Source of the DNA: Pseudomonas sp. DG56-2
GTDB taxonomy: Bacteria; Pseudomonadota; Gammaproteobacteria; Pseudomonadales; Pseudomonadaceae
Assembly (NCBI RefSeq): GCF_004803755.1
Contig: NZ_CP032311.1
Coordinates: 3,550,501-3,614,500 of the forward strand
DNA length: 64,000 nucleotides
Direction of reading: 5' to 3'
Every line of letters begins with the position of its first letter. Position 1 is the first letter of the stretch. The notes under the pieces are model-generated. The model had not been told where the DNA came from. It worked only from the letters and a program-made list of their open reading frames with translations, and did no database searches. The translations under genes and the position numbers were made by a program. This document shows positions 42,985-51,364 of the stretch, in pieces.

Positions 42985-43425
42985 ATGTTCGGATTGAAAA
43001 AGCTGTTCGGTAAAGGCCGCGAGGCTCGCGCTGCGCTGGGCAAACTGGAAAACCGCGACCTGCTCCAGGCCATCGTTTATGGCTGCTTCTATGTGGCAGC
43101 TGCTGACGGCGAGATCGAGCCGGCTGAACTGGACAAGATCGACCGCCTGCTGCGCAACGAACCCAAGCTGCAGGGCTTCGGTGCCGAACTCGGCAACCTG
43201 ATCGACAAGGCAAAAGCTGACTTCAACGAAGGTGGCCCACGCATCATCCGCATGAACGCCGAGCGCGAACTGGCTGACGTGGCCCACACCCCGCGCGACG
43301 CCGAGACGGTGATCAACTTCATGCTGACCATCGCCGAATCGGATGGCGAGATCGAGCCCGCGGAAATCGAGGTGCTGGAGCGCGCCGCGGCGAAGCTGAA
43401 TGTGCGCCTCAAGGACTATCTGTGA
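42985..43425 (+). CDS. TerB-family protein
   Basis: A 146-residue TerB-like protein with two internal acidic motifs of the same type: AAADGEIEPAELDKIDRLL (about 34) and AESDGEIEPAEIEVLERAA (about 117), typical of the TerB fold. It is the first clear gene of the early operon. TerB proteins are linked with tellurite and phage stress at membranes; the role of the phage copy is unknown. Confidence 0.85.
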   Translation: MFGLKKLFGKGREARAALGKLENRDLLQAIVYGCFYVAAADGEIEPAELDKIDRLLRNEPKLQGFGAELGNLIDKAKADFNEGGPRIIRMNAERELADVAHTPRDAETVINFMLTIAESDGEIEPAEIEVLERAAAKLNVRLKDYL

Positions 43426-43643
43426 AGGCTTACCTGCGCGCCAACCCGTTACAAGGCGTTCTGCTGATCATGCTCGCCTTCTTGGCTTTCCTGATGATCG
43501 CTTCGGGCCTGATCAGCCGCGGCTCTTGCGCCTGGTACGGCTACCAGACAGATCGCACTACCCGCTACGCGATTGGCGTTGGCTGCATGGTGAAGATGCC
43601 AACCGGCTGGACGCCGCAGCGCGAATTGCGCACCGAGCAATAG
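43422..43643 (+). CDS. Small membrane protein after TerB
   Basis: A 73-residue protein with a membrane segment at residues 11-32 (GVLLIMLAFLAFLMIASGLI) and a C-terminal domain with two cysteines. The GTG start overlaps the TerB stop by 4 bp, so they are coupled. Function is unknown. Confidence 0.68.
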   Translation: MKAYLRANPLQGVLLIMLAFLAFLMIASGLISRGSCAWYGYQTDRTTRYAIGVGCMVKMPTGWTPQRELRTEQ

Positions 43644-43702
43644 AGCATCACTTCTGCCCATTCACTGAGTGGGCAGCGGGATGACAACCAAGGAGAAGGA
43701 CC

Positions 43703-43888
43703 ATGTTGATACTCACCCGCCGCGTAGGCGAAACCATCCGCATCAGTGACGACATCAGCGTGACCGTGCTGGGCGTCAAGGGCAGCCAGGTACGGATCGG
43801 GGTTAATGCCCCGGAGCAGGTAGCCGTCCACCGGGAAGAGATCTATCAGCGGATTCAGGATGAAAAGCAGACAGCGGACGCCGCCTGA
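43703..43888 (+). CDS. csrA: Phage-encoded CsrA/RsmA regulator
   Basis: A 61-residue CsrA homologue ([20 protein letters not shown], then [20 protein letters not shown]), complete with the key R44-type Arg region and the family length. CsrA dimers bind GGA motifs near ribosome sites and alter translation. AAGGAGAAGG precedes it. A prophage copy could retune host Gac/Rsm regulation of biofilm and secondary metabolism after induction. Confidence 0.93.
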   Translation: MLILTRRVGETIRISDDISVTVLGVKGSQVRIGVNAPEQVAVHREEIYQRIQDEKQTADAA

Positions 43889-43948
43889 CGATTTCACTGG
43901 CTGGCCTTGGCAACAGGGCCAGACGGGAAATCACCAAGGAGTAGAAAC

Positions 43949-44110
43949 ATGACCACGTCAACGCTACAAGTCGAAGTGCGGCTACCAAAGGCGGGAGACG
44001 AAGAATTCGAAAAGCTGGCTGATGATCTCGCCGACGCTGTTTATCAGCGCGTCAAAGGGCGCCTTGAGCGAGATGCTGAAGGCGCCGCGTCGGATATCAG
44101 CGACGCTTGA
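43949..44110 (+). CDS. Small hypothetical protein after csrA
   Basis: A 53-residue acidic/helical protein (MTTSTLQVEVRLPKAGDEEF, then LADAVYQRVKGRL). AGGAG precedes ATG 43949. It converges with the zinc-ribbon gene on the other strand, overlapping by 14 bp. Function is unknown. Confidence 0.58.
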   Translation: MTTSTLQVEVRLPKAGDEEFEKLADDLADAVYQRVKGRLERDAEGAASDISDA

Positions 44111-44315
44111 AGGCTTTCTCGAGGCGCTTCTTCATGTCCTGGACCAACTTATCGGCCTCTTTCTTGGCTGCCTCCTTCAGCTTGGCGGTAACTGCCGCCT
44201 TATCCCCTACATCCGCATTGCATTCACTGCAACGGACCATCTGATCTACGTCGGTGTCATCCGGGATCACGAGCATCTTGCTCCCACACGCCGCACATAC
44301 TGCCGAAATCTGCAT
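44097..44315 (-). CDS. Zinc-ribbon protein, leftward
   Basis: A 72-residue protein: CAAC (residues 7-10) and CSEC pair (about 29-32) form a zinc ribbon, followed by a Lys-rich helical tail (KLKEAAKKEADKLVQDMKKR). AAGGAAGG precedes ATG 44315. It is reversed relative to the early operon. Function is unknown. Confidence 0.65.
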   Translation of the reverse strand: MQISAVCAACGSKMLVIPDDTDVDQMVRCSECNADVGDKAAVTAKLKEAAKKEADKLVQDMKKRLEKAFKRR

Positions 44316-44551
44316 AAGTCCTTCCTTGCTGATTGGTGGAACTCTCAGCATACCCGGGAAGCGCGTCACCTGCGCAATGGTGAGCTGGCCGCTGGCCATC
44401 AGACAACCAGCGCCACGTCAGCCTGACGAAAACTGCCCGATCACCTGGTTCCCCATCACCAGGCTGCATCGGTCGTGACGTTCGCCCTCCCCTGGCCTGG
44501 GATTCATGGCTTGCGAGCGTTACGACCAATGCAGCCCACCGAGGACACCTC

Positions 44552-44935
44552 ATGGAAACGATTACCAGCGGCACATGGAAGGGCCATCTTGGGTGTGGCC
44601 TTGCTCCGCGAGAACTGGAATGTGTTCTGGCAACAGCCCAAGGCATGACCGGGAAAGAGATTGCCCGACTCATCAACATTGCACCCAGCACCGTGAAGAA
44701 GCGGCTGGAGGCAGCGATGTTCAAGCTTGGTGTTCATCGTCGTGCTGCCTTGGTGGCCGAAGCCATGAAGCGCCAGATCATCAGCCCGATGTGCTTCGTG
44801 CTCGTCGGGCTGATGGCGATGCACGCCGTCAGTGGCGATGCCGACCCAATGCGCCGCGATCGCCGCGTACCTGAGCGGCGTATTGCCCAGGTTCGAATCA
44901 TCCGCAAGGCCGAATCCTTCGACCTGCACGCCTGA
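44552..44935 (+). CDS. LuxR-type HTH protein with membrane segment
   Basis: A 127-residue protein. The N-terminal GerE/LuxR helix-turn-helix (LAPRELECVLATAQGMTGKE, then IARLINIAPSTVKKRLEAAM) is complete. A hydrophobic segment (about 78-90) follows and a basic tail ends it. There is no sensor domain. Such short LuxR proteins occur in many Pseudomonas prophages, targets unknown. Confidence 0.78.
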   Translation: METITSGTWKGHLGCGLAPRELECVLATAQGMTGKEIARLINIAPSTVKKRLEAAMFKLGVHRRAALVAEAMKRQIISPMCFVLVGLMAMHAVSGDADPMRRDRRVPERRIAQVRIIRKAESFDLHA

Positions 44936-44957
44936 CACCTACCTCAAGGAGCTCTAC

Positions 44958-45227
44958 ATGCATCCAGCCATGCAGCAGCGCGTGGACGGCTTGGCCGCCC
45001 TGCGCGAACGATCCGTCCTGGTCACCGCCGACTTCTACGCCAAGATCGGACGCCCGGCACCGGCCCAACAGATTCGCTACCAGGTCGTCACTAAGGCCAA
45101 GGCCTACCACATCGTCGAACTGGCAACGGGCAAGACCAAAGGGTTTTGCTTCAGTTATCGAGCAGCGGTGAACTTCGCCCAAGCGTTGGAGGCGGCTGCA
45201 ACACGCAAGCTGGTCGGGCGGCAATGA
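44958..45227 (+). CDS. Small hypothetical early protein
   Basis: An 89-residue protein (MHPAMQQRVDGLAALRERSV, then QIRYQVVTKAKAYHIVELAT). AAGGAG precedes ATG 44958. It overlaps the next gene by 4 bp (ATGA). Basic, probably a small nucleic-acid binding or accessory protein; not recognised. Confidence 0.62.
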   Translation: MHPAMQQRVDGLAALRERSVLVTADFYAKIGRPAPAQQIRYQVVTKAKAYHIVELATGKTKGFCFSYRAAVNFAQALEAAATRKLVGRQ

Positions 45228-45685
45228 GCAAGCGCAAGCCTCACAACCTGCGCGCCCGGCTCGAGCGGTCATGCCGGGCGCTGCTCGCCACCAACCATGT
45301 AGCCGTGGTGAACATCGATCCCAGCGGCCAGCAGTGCCTGGTCAACTGGAAGAGCTGCAAGCAGATCCGCAGCCGCCAGATCGTCGATGCGGTGTGCGAT
45401 ATCCCCCACAGGTGGACCATCTACCTCAGCGTCATGTGCGTCGGTCTCGGCGGCGAACAGTACTGCAAGTCGGTCGAGGTCGCCCCTCAGGGCAACTACC
45501 TGGCCTCGCACCTCACCGATGTGATCGAGGCCACCTACACGGACCTGCGCGCCAAGTGCAATCCGCAGCATGTCGTGGCCTCCGGGTGGATCGCAGTTCC
45601 CGCGGAACTGACGCTGGAGGAGGCACAGGCCGCCGCAGTGTTCGAAGCCGTCGGCGCCTGGCGACAGGAAAAGGTCGCGGCATGA
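45224..45685 (+). CDS. Hypothetical early protein
   Basis: A 153-residue protein (MSKRKPHNLRARLERSCRAL at its start; later VEVAPQGNYLASHLTDVIEA). The start overlaps the previous stop by 4 bp and the stop overlaps the next small gene, so all three are coupled. I do not recognise the family; it is a frequent companion of DUF2303 genes in Pseudomonas phages as far as I recall. Confidence 0.65.
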   Translation: MSKRKPHNLRARLERSCRALLATNHVAVVNIDPSGQQCLVNWKSCKQIRSRQIVDAVCDIPHRWTIYLSVMCVGLGGEQYCKSVEVAPQGNYLASHLTDVIEATYTDLRAKCNPQHVVASGWIAVPAELTLEEAQAAAVFEAVGAWRQEKVAA

Positions 45686-45816
45686 GGCGAATCAACAACC
45701 GCGCCCGGCATGGCCGGCGCCAGCAATGGATCAACCTGCCGCCCAGCGGCATCAAAACCCTGGAGAAGAAGCCATGCCAACCCCAACCAACACGGCCGAG
45801 TTCCTTGAGGAGCTGA
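45682..45816 (+). CDS. Small basic protein, overlapping next gene
   Basis: A 44-residue Arg-rich frame (MRRINNRARHGRRQQWINLP) starting in a 4-bp overlap with the previous gene. It runs 43 bp into the following gene in another frame. Coupling and composition support translation, but no homologue is known to me. Confidence 0.45.
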   Translation: MRRINNRARHGRRQQWINLPPSGIKTLEKKPCQPQPTRPSSLRS

Positions 45817-46121
45817 ACGGCGGCGCTTTCGCCAGCCAGATCGGCCACGCCCTTTCCGAGGTCGCTGCCGGCGTCGTTGATTTCGACAAGGCCGGAAAAG
45901 TGGTCATCACGCTGGACTTCAGCCGTATCGGCGAGTCCAGCCAGGTAAAGATCAAGCACAAGCTTGACTTCAAGGTGCCAACCAAGCGCGGCACCCGCAG
46001 CGAGAACACCAGCCTCGACACCCCGATGCATGTCGGGACCGGTGGCAAGATCACCCTCTTCCAAGAAAAGCACGACCAGCTCTTCACCAGCGAAGAAGCA
46101 CCGGTCCACCCGCGCACCTGA
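45774..46121 (+). CDS. Hypothetical early protein before DUF2303 gene
   Basis: A 115-residue protein (MPTPTNTAEFLEELNGGAFA, then GKVVITLDFSRIGESSQVKI). GGAGAAG precedes the ATG. It is always next to DUF2303 in related phages as far as I recall; the pair may act in one complex. Function is unknown. Confidence 0.65.
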   Translation: MPTPTNTAEFLEELNGGAFASQIGHALSEVAAGVVDFDKAGKVVITLDFSRIGESSQVKIKHKLDFKVPTKRGTRSENTSLDTPMHVGTGGKITLFQEKHDQLFTSEEAPVHPRT

Positions 46122-46147
46122 TCACTCATCCCAGCGAGGAAAATCGC

Positions 46148-46963
46148 ATGTCTCTTAGCAAAGAAGCTCTCGAACTGATTCAAGAAAACACCATCGCCGC
46201 CGTCGGTCGCGAGCTGCCCGCACTGGGCCCGGTAACTATCCTCCCGCAGAACTTCAATGTCGTTGACCTGGAGCGCTACCAAGAAGGCCGCAACCGCTTC
46301 CGTGGCACCTACTCCACCCACTCGCTGGCGGATTACACCGCTTACGTCGTTGAGCGTTCGGCTCCCGCTGCACGCGGCTTCATCGATCAGGACAACATGA
46401 GTTGCATCGTGCTGTTCAACATCGGCACCCCGGAGGACCCGGGCCACGCTGATGATCGCGCAGTGCTGCGCCTGAAGGCCTCGGCCGCTTTCGCCGCAGT
46501 GCAGGCGGTGTGCGGGCAAAGCCTGGTGCAGAAGGCGATGAGCGACTGGATCGAAGACTGGAACCAACACCTGGCTGCCACCGATGAGAATGGCGCTGTC
46601 ATGACAATTGCCAAGGCCATCGCCGCGGTGCGCACCATCACCGTGAAGGCCTCGTCGGAGAGCGATCACGCAGTTGGTGAGACCCGCGCCAGTCGCAGCA
46701 CCATGGACCAGATCGAGGCCAGCAGCAAAGAGACCCTGCCAGCCTGGCTGGACTTCAAGGTCATTCCATTCGAAGGCCTGGGCGAACAAGTGATCCGCCT
46801 GCGTGTCTCCGTCATTACCGGAGGCTCGCAACCGGTGCTGAAGCTGCGCTGGATCGGCGAAGACGCTCAGCACGAGGCGATCGCTCAGGAGTTCAAGGCA
46901 GTGCTTGAGGAGAAGGTAAGTAAAGCTGCGGCGCTGTCGCTGGGCACATTCGACGCGAAGTGA
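46148..46963 (+). CDS. DUF2303 protein
   Basis: A 271-residue DUF2303 protein with FVVDLERYQ-like start (VVDLERYQEGRNRFRGTYST) and RVSVITGGSQPVLKLRWIGE near the end. The family is common in siphophages, expressed early, without known activity. It is preceded by GAGGA and follows its companion gene closely. Confidence 0.8.
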   Translation: MSLSKEALELIQENTIAAVGRELPALGPVTILPQNFNVVDLERYQEGRNRFRGTYSTHSLADYTAYVVERSAPAARGFIDQDNMSCIVLFNIGTPEDPGHADDRAVLRLKASAAFAAVQAVCGQSLVQKAMSDWIEDWNQHLAATDENGAVMTIAKAIAAVRTITVKASSESDHAVGETRASRSTMDQIEASSKETLPAWLDFKVIPFEGLGEQVIRLRVSVITGGSQPVLKLRWIGEDAQHEAIAQEFKAVLEEKVSKAAALSLGTFDAK

Positions 46964-47014
46964 GTGAAGCACTGCGCCACGGAATCACGGGAAAGCCGAC
47001 CGTGGCGCGTGAAT

Positions 47015-47269
47015 TCAGTCGCAATAGCTTGTTGATGTCCTAGCAGGACCCTGGATGCGAGGTGCCGAAAACTGATCGATAAGTCGGCGCCCCTCAGCTA
47101 CTGCTGCTGACTTTGCCTTCTCATAAGTGGGGTATGGCGTCTCATCGAAGTACATCCAAGGCAACGGCCCCACCTTCAGCTCGACCATTATCCCTTGTGG
47201 GTGCCGGATGAAGTTAGCGATTAGGTAGTGTTCACGATAGCTCGTGGTGTAGATGCCCAGATCGGTCAT
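47015..47269 (-). CDS. Hypothetical protein, leftward
   Basis: An 84-residue protein (MTDLGIYTTSYREHYLIANF, then YPTYEKAKSAAVAEGRRLID). The pattern resembles small beta-alpha phage proteins. It is reversed inside the rightward early operon and not recognised. Confidence 0.5.
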   Translation of the reverse strand: MTDLGIYTTSYREHYLIANFIRHPQGIMVELKVGPLPWMYFDETPYPTYEKAKSAAVAEGRRLIDQFSAPRIQGPARTSTSYCD

Positions 47270-47379
47270 TTCCGTCTCAAGTCAGCCGCCTTTTTATTCG
47301 TAATAGCCTATTAGCAATCACATTGCCACTACACCCCAAGGTGGGTGGTTAATGGGTAAAGCCAATGGCTGACCAGGCA

Positions 47380-47478
47380 TCAAGGCTTGGTGCGCAGGTA
47401 CAGATAAATAGCAATAAGATCCACGGTCGCAACGATCACGACCACAATGACCGTGAAATAGACCTCCTCCCGCACCAT
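47380..47478 (-). CDS. Possible 32-residue membrane peptide
   Basis: A small frame (MVREEVYFTVIVVVIVATVD at its start, ending YLRTKP) with one clear membrane segment. No strong ribosome site is visible. It is located in a 279-bp stretch otherwise without a gene. Plausible but weakly supported. Confidence 0.35.
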   Translation of the reverse strand: MVREEVYFTVIVVVIVATVDLIAIYLYLRTKP

Positions 47479-47548
47479 AACCAAGTCCCCACTTCGCGGC
47501 TAGTCTGGTGATTGAGCAATTCCCGTTCCACCTCAATTAGGCATGCAG

Positions 47549-47956
47549 TCACAGAGAACCACTAGGGCGTACGACGCTTCCGTCGAAGGGGCTGCGACGC
47601 GGGCATGTGGCAACATTTTCCAGAAAGAGCAAAAAGGCGTGTGCGGCAACTCCGGGTAATCCTTGAAAAGCCTGCATTTTTCTCTTTCCAGTAATACGCC
47701 CACTGTAGCCGAACCGCCTTTCATCAGCGTTTATCAACTCGAAACCGATGAAGGTGACAAGGTCCGCCAGCGGGAGATCCTCACCTCTCTCTTTTGGGTT
47801 ATCGAGTAAAAGCTCAATGACCTGAGCACGATATCTCCACCGCCGGGCTGCTGGGGTTCGAGAATAGACACTTTGCCTGGCCTGGCTAAGCAGCAAAGTG
47901 AGCAGCTTGCGCTCCGGCTCGCTCAATGGCTCCCACATCAGATCGTTGACGAACAT
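47549..47956 (-). CDS. Hypothetical protein, leftward
   Basis: A 135-residue helical protein (MWEPLSEPERKLLTLLLSQA, then LVTFIGFELINADERRFGYS). Codon use looks coding, but I know no family. It is reversed inside the early operon. Confidence 0.48.
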   Translation of the reverse strand: MFVNDLMWEPLSEPERKLLTLLLSQARQSVYSRTPAARRWRYRAQVIELLLDNPKERGEDLPLADLVTFIGFELINADERRFGYSGRITGKRKMQAFQGLPGVAAHAFLLFLENVATCPRRSPFDGSVVRPSGSL

Positions 47957-48096
47957 CTTTGGTAATTCCGGCTGTCTGCTGGTACTTCCAGTGTGGCACG
48001 ACAGGGAATTCGAAGATCAATAAATGACTAACTGCCGCATCCAGCCATGGTGGGCAGCGCATACGTGCAGCACATCCCAAGAAAACGGAGAACACC

Positions 48097-48729
48097 ATGC
48101 AAGCTTTCGGCAACATCACTGCGCACGGCACGGTCTATCTTTATCCCGATGAACTACCGCAGGACCTCGTCTGGGTCGACCAGAACGAACACACCAACTA
48201 TTGGTGTTCAGTCCAGGGCGGCACCAGCGGTAGCTCGAAGAACCCGCGCACCGAGGGCCGGCAAACGCTGCCGGGCACCGCCGTGTCGTTCAACTGGCTA
48301 CCGGGAAGCGCCAGGCACTCAATGGCAGGTCGCGTTCGAGTTCAAACCGCTCCCTCCAGCGGCAAGGTCATCATCGGGCAGATCCATGCAATCAACGCCC
48401 TGAACCCCTTCTTGATGGTGATCTGGTGGAATGGATATGTGCGCATCGATTTCCGCGATGTGCCGCTCGGCGCCACTCGCTCGCTACTGAAGAAGCAGAT
48501 CCCGCTTGGCCAGGTGTTCGAGTACTGCGTGCAGGTCGACGAACTCGGCCAGTTGACCGCCACGCTGGACGAACTCAGTGCCAGCGCACCAGTGAACACG
48601 AAGTGGAGCAAGTACCCGTTCTACTTCAAAGCCGGTGCCTATGTGATCGACAACAAAGGCGATGAAAGCGAGGGCGGCTGGGTGGTGTACGAGTTATTCG
48701 ACGTGTTCAACGGAGCGTTGCAAGCTTAA
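48097..48729 (+). CDS. PL7 (alginate lyase-like) protein in the early operon
   Basis: A 210-residue protein with the order of motifs of polysaccharide lyase family 7: TSGSSKNPRTEGR (the Arg strand, usually R-T/S-E-L-R), IIGQIHAIN (catalytic Q-I-H) and YPFYFKAGAYVIDN (Tyr strand). There is no signal peptide, and it is in the early non-structural operon, so it is not a tail depolymerase in the usual position. It may be released at lysis and act on alginate or related polymers. The RTEL motif has Gly for Leu. Confidence 0.77.
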   Translation: MQAFGNITAHGTVYLYPDELPQDLVWVDQNEHTNYWCSVQGGTSGSSKNPRTEGRQTLPGTAVSFNWLPGSARHSMAGRVRVQTAPSSGKVIIGQIHAINALNPFLMVIWWNGYVRIDFRDVPLGATRSLLKKQIPLGQVFEYCVQVDELGQLTATLDELSASAPVNTKWSKYPFYFKAGAYVIDNKGDESEGGWVVYELFDVFNGALQA

Positions 48730-48792
48730 GCCTCACGCTCATCAGGAAGCCCAATCACTACTTCAGCTCAAACAGCATGACGCTGGCTGAAA

Positions 48793-48963
48793 TCATCCAT
48801 CCAGAAGAACCACATCAAACCGCGGCCCAGGAATCAAGGGCGATGAAGCTACCCACCTGACCTGGTGTCTAGCCCCGCACTTTGCGCACACCACCTCAAT
48901 CTGGTCCTTTGTGTCGTCCAGATCGAACTTCAACTCTTCATTGCACTTCTTGCACTTTGCCAT
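48793..48963 (-). CDS. Small zinc-ribbon protein, leftward
   Basis: A 56-residue protein with CKKC (residues 4-7) and CAKC (about 28-31), a compact zinc ribbon. ATG 48963 is used; an upstream start 14 codons earlier is possible. Function is unknown. Confidence 0.6.
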   Translation of the reverse strand: MAKCKKCNEELKFDLDDTKDQIEVVCAKCGARHQVRWVASSPLIPGPRFDVVLLDG

Positions 48964-49058
48964 CTGAAATCCCTCATCAGGTGTCAGCTCAGCATAGCCC
49001 CCCACTTCAACAAATCATGCCACCCCGGCGAGGGTGGCGCCTGCACGTAAGGACCACC

Positions 49059-49841
49059 ATGCCCGATAAACAGCGCGACGATAGCAAGCTCGAGCGGGTC
49101 ATCCGCAAAATAAAGCGCTGCCTTGCTCTCTCCAAAAGCTCGAACGAGAACGAGGCGGCCACAGCAATGCGTCAGGCTCAGTCGCTCATGCGCGAATACC
49201 GCCTGACCGAAATGGATGTGCGCTTGAGCGATGTAGGCGAAGTCGAGTCGGACAAGGTTCGTGCGAGCCGCCGACCTACCTGGGATCGCCACCTAAGTTC
49301 AATTGTCGCTCAGGCCTTCGGCGTGAAGTCGCTTTCCCGCAAGCACTGGTGTAATTCGTCCGCTCGCGTGGTGAATAGAGCAATGTTCGTCGGCGTCACC
49401 CCGGCACCACAGATCGCGCTCTACGCCTACGAGACTTTGCTGACAAAGCTGACCCTGGCCCGACGTGAGTATGTTTCGCAGGTTCGGGCCGGCAAGCAGC
49501 GTAGCTCCTACTCGCCGGCGACGGCAGGTGATCACTTCGCGCTCGCGTGGGTTTCCGCTGTGCACGAGAAGATTCACGATCTGGTACCGCGCGGCGAAGA
49601 AGATCCCGCTCTTGTCCACCACTCCAGTGGGTGTGATTTGGTGGCGGTCGAAGCGAAAGACAAAGCCCTGATCGAGCAGTACCTGGCAGGCTGGGAGATT
49701 AGCAAGGCCCGAAAGGTGCGCGAGGTCGAGCTGGATATGAATGCACAAATTGCGGGCTTGCTCGCAGGGCAGCGCGTTGAGCTGAACCCAGGCCTCGCAA
49801 CGGGCGGACAGGATCCTCTGCAGATTGGCATTGCCGTGTGA
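49059..49841 (+). CDS. DUF2786 protein
   Basis: A 260-residue protein. The N-terminal DUF2786 domain has RVIRKIKRCLALSKSSNENE and ATAMRQAQSLMREYRL. The rest contains SPATAGDHFALAWVSAVHEK and GCDLVAVEAKDKALIEQYL. Members are frequent in phages and are thought to bind DNA or proteins; activity is unknown. AAGGA precedes ATG 49059. Confidence 0.78.
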   Translation: MPDKQRDDSKLERVIRKIKRCLALSKSSNENEAATAMRQAQSLMREYRLTEMDVRLSDVGEVESDKVRASRRPTWDRHLSSIVAQAFGVKSLSRKHWCNSSARVVNRAMFVGVTPAPQIALYAYETLLTKLTLARREYVSQVRAGKQRSSYSPATAGDHFALAWVSAVHEKIHDLVPRGEEDPALVHHSSGCDLVAVEAKDKALIEQYLAGWEISKARKVREVELDMNAQIAGLLAGQRVELNPGLATGGQDPLQIGIAV

Positions 49842-49851
49842 GGAGATAACC

Positions 49852-50237
49852 ATGAGCACATTCGCAGTCTTCGGTATGACCGCCGACGTAGCACTGGCTG
49901 AGGCCAGGAAGATCACCAAGACAACGAAACCAAGCGGGAAAGTTGGCTGCCCCCCCTAGAGCTAACGCCGGCTGAATGGGAGCAAGCCGTTGCCGATTGC
50001 GCCGCCAAGATCATGGCTGGCGAGAAAGTGAAGCAACTGAGTCAGATGTTCGACGCGCCGCAGTACGCCCAGCAGTTCATTGGCCTTGCGCGGAAGACAG
50101 GCCGGAGCCGCGACCTGCGCATCAGGGCCAAATGTGAGATCACCGACACCGAGGGGCGCCCGATCATCAACAAGAAGACCAAGGCGCTCAAGGTGGGATG
50201 GGGCGACTACCACCCCGAAATATCCTCTACCGCATGA
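49852..50237 (+). CDS. Early protein split by a -1 frame change at a C7 run
   Basis: ATG 49852, with a strong GAGGAG site, opens a frame ending at TAG 49957 after 35 codons (MSTFAVFGMTADVALAEARK at the start). One base back, the -1 frame continues from the C7 run (49950-49956) as LELTPAEWEQAVADC and stays open to 50237 (about 93 more residues, including IFDAP-like FDAPQYAQQFIGLARKTG). Both halves read like one typical Pseudomonas phage protein. The heptamer C CCC CCC is in the phase for -1 slippage. It may be programmed frameshifting, a mutation or a sequence error. Confidence 0.6.
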
Positions 50238-50259
50238 TCCGAGAGTTGCCTCAAAAAAC

Positions 50260-50481
50260 TTAACCCTGCCGCAGCTCGGCGGCCTTTGATGCTTCGCTTC
50301 TTATCACTACCGTAAAACTCCCAGTGAACCGCTGGCGTAGCTCTTTCGGCATGTTGTAGTCGAAGTGAACTAGCCAAGAGCCATCACCCAGCCGCAAGGC
50401 CTCCTTTCGATACCGCTCGACTTGAACCTCATCAATCCCGACTTGAACTGAAACTTCTTCATTGGTTGGCTCACTATCCAT
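50260..50481 (-). CDS. Hypothetical protein, leftward
   Basis: A 73-residue protein (MDSEPTNEEVSVQVGIDEVQ, then LVHFDYNMPKELRQRFTGSF). GGAAGGAG precedes ATG 50481. It resembles small phage regulators but is not recognised. Confidence 0.55.
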   Translation of the reverse strand: MDSEPTNEEVSVQVGIDEVQVERYRKEALRLGDGSWLVHFDYNMPKELRQRFTGSFTVVIRSEASKAAELRQG

Positions 50482-50581
50482 CGCTATCTCCTTCCCTAGT
50501 TCGGCATTGAGTACGGACAAAAGTAGTCCAAGCAATTCCAAACAACCATCAACAGAATCTTTCAGATACTGGATACGCCCC

Positions 50582-51268
50582 ATGCCCACAGAAAACCGAT
50601 CCAGCAACACCGAACAGATGGTCAGCGTGCCGCGCGATGAAGTTGAACGCCTGGTGAAACTGCTGCAGTACCAAGCCCATCCCTACCCCTCACCTCACGC
50701 TGAGTTCTGGCAGGGTCTTCTTGATGCGCCAGTCGCCCAGCACCAGAGCGAGCCGATCATAGTCGAGGCAGTGGCCGTGACTCGCGAAGATGATGAAGGC
50801 CTGCGCCTGGAATGGTTGCTGGAGGGCGGCATCGCGGCGCTGGAGTTCCCGGGCCAGGTGCTGCTGGTGGCTCACGGCAAGGTCACCGATGACAAAGGCA
50901 GTGGCGAGGTCTACCTCCACCCACCAACCTCCGACGGCTTCAGCGCTGGTGATATGGCTGACCAGGGTGCAAAGGCGTTCAGGGATGGGCAGCAGGCCGC
51001 GATACCCGAAGGCTTCGCCCTGGTCCCGAAGGAAATGCTACTGAGCAAGGAGGTTATCGGTGTAATCAACTTCCACTGCGGTGATTCCGCCGAAGAAGAA
51101 GGCGGTCAGTTTGGTAAGTACACGGATGGTCGGTTGTGGGTCGGCAATGTGACGGACGATGACGGCAGCCAAGTCCACGGGCTGCACATCATGACTGACG
51201 AATACCCCGAGGAAGGCAGCACCACACTTGTGGAGTTCCCGCCTCCGAGCAGCATCCTCCCAGAATGA
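50582..51268 (+). CDS. Hypothetical early protein
   Basis: A 228-residue protein. An N-terminal helical segment (VPRDEVERLVKLLQYQAHPY) is followed by a beta-rich region (LRLEWLLEGGIAALEFPGQV) and an acidic C-terminal region (NVTDDDGSQVHGLHIMTDEY). Start ATG 50582 is chosen; ATG 50618 is also possible. It is not recognised. Confidence 0.6.
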   Translation: MPTENRSSNTEQMVSVPRDEVERLVKLLQYQAHPYPSPHAEFWQGLLDAPVAQHQSEPIIVEAVAVTREDDEGLRLEWLLEGGIAALEFPGQVLLVAHGKVTDDKGSGEVYLHPPTSDGFSAGDMADQGAKAFRDGQQAAIPEGFALVPKEMLLSKEVIGVINFHCGDSAEEEGGQFGKYTDGRLWVGNVTDDDGSQVHGLHIMTDEYPEEGSTTLVEFPPPSSILPE

Positions 51269-51364
51269 CCAAAGAGTACATTTGCACTCCAGCTGCCGCA
51301 CCCCTCTCCATTCGACTGAATATGCGTGCAGAGGCCGAAGCATATGAGCTTCGACCCCTACTGA

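Noticed and set aside
49299..49919. Leftward frame opposite the DUF2786 gene
   Set aside because: Shadow frame of a recognisable forward gene.
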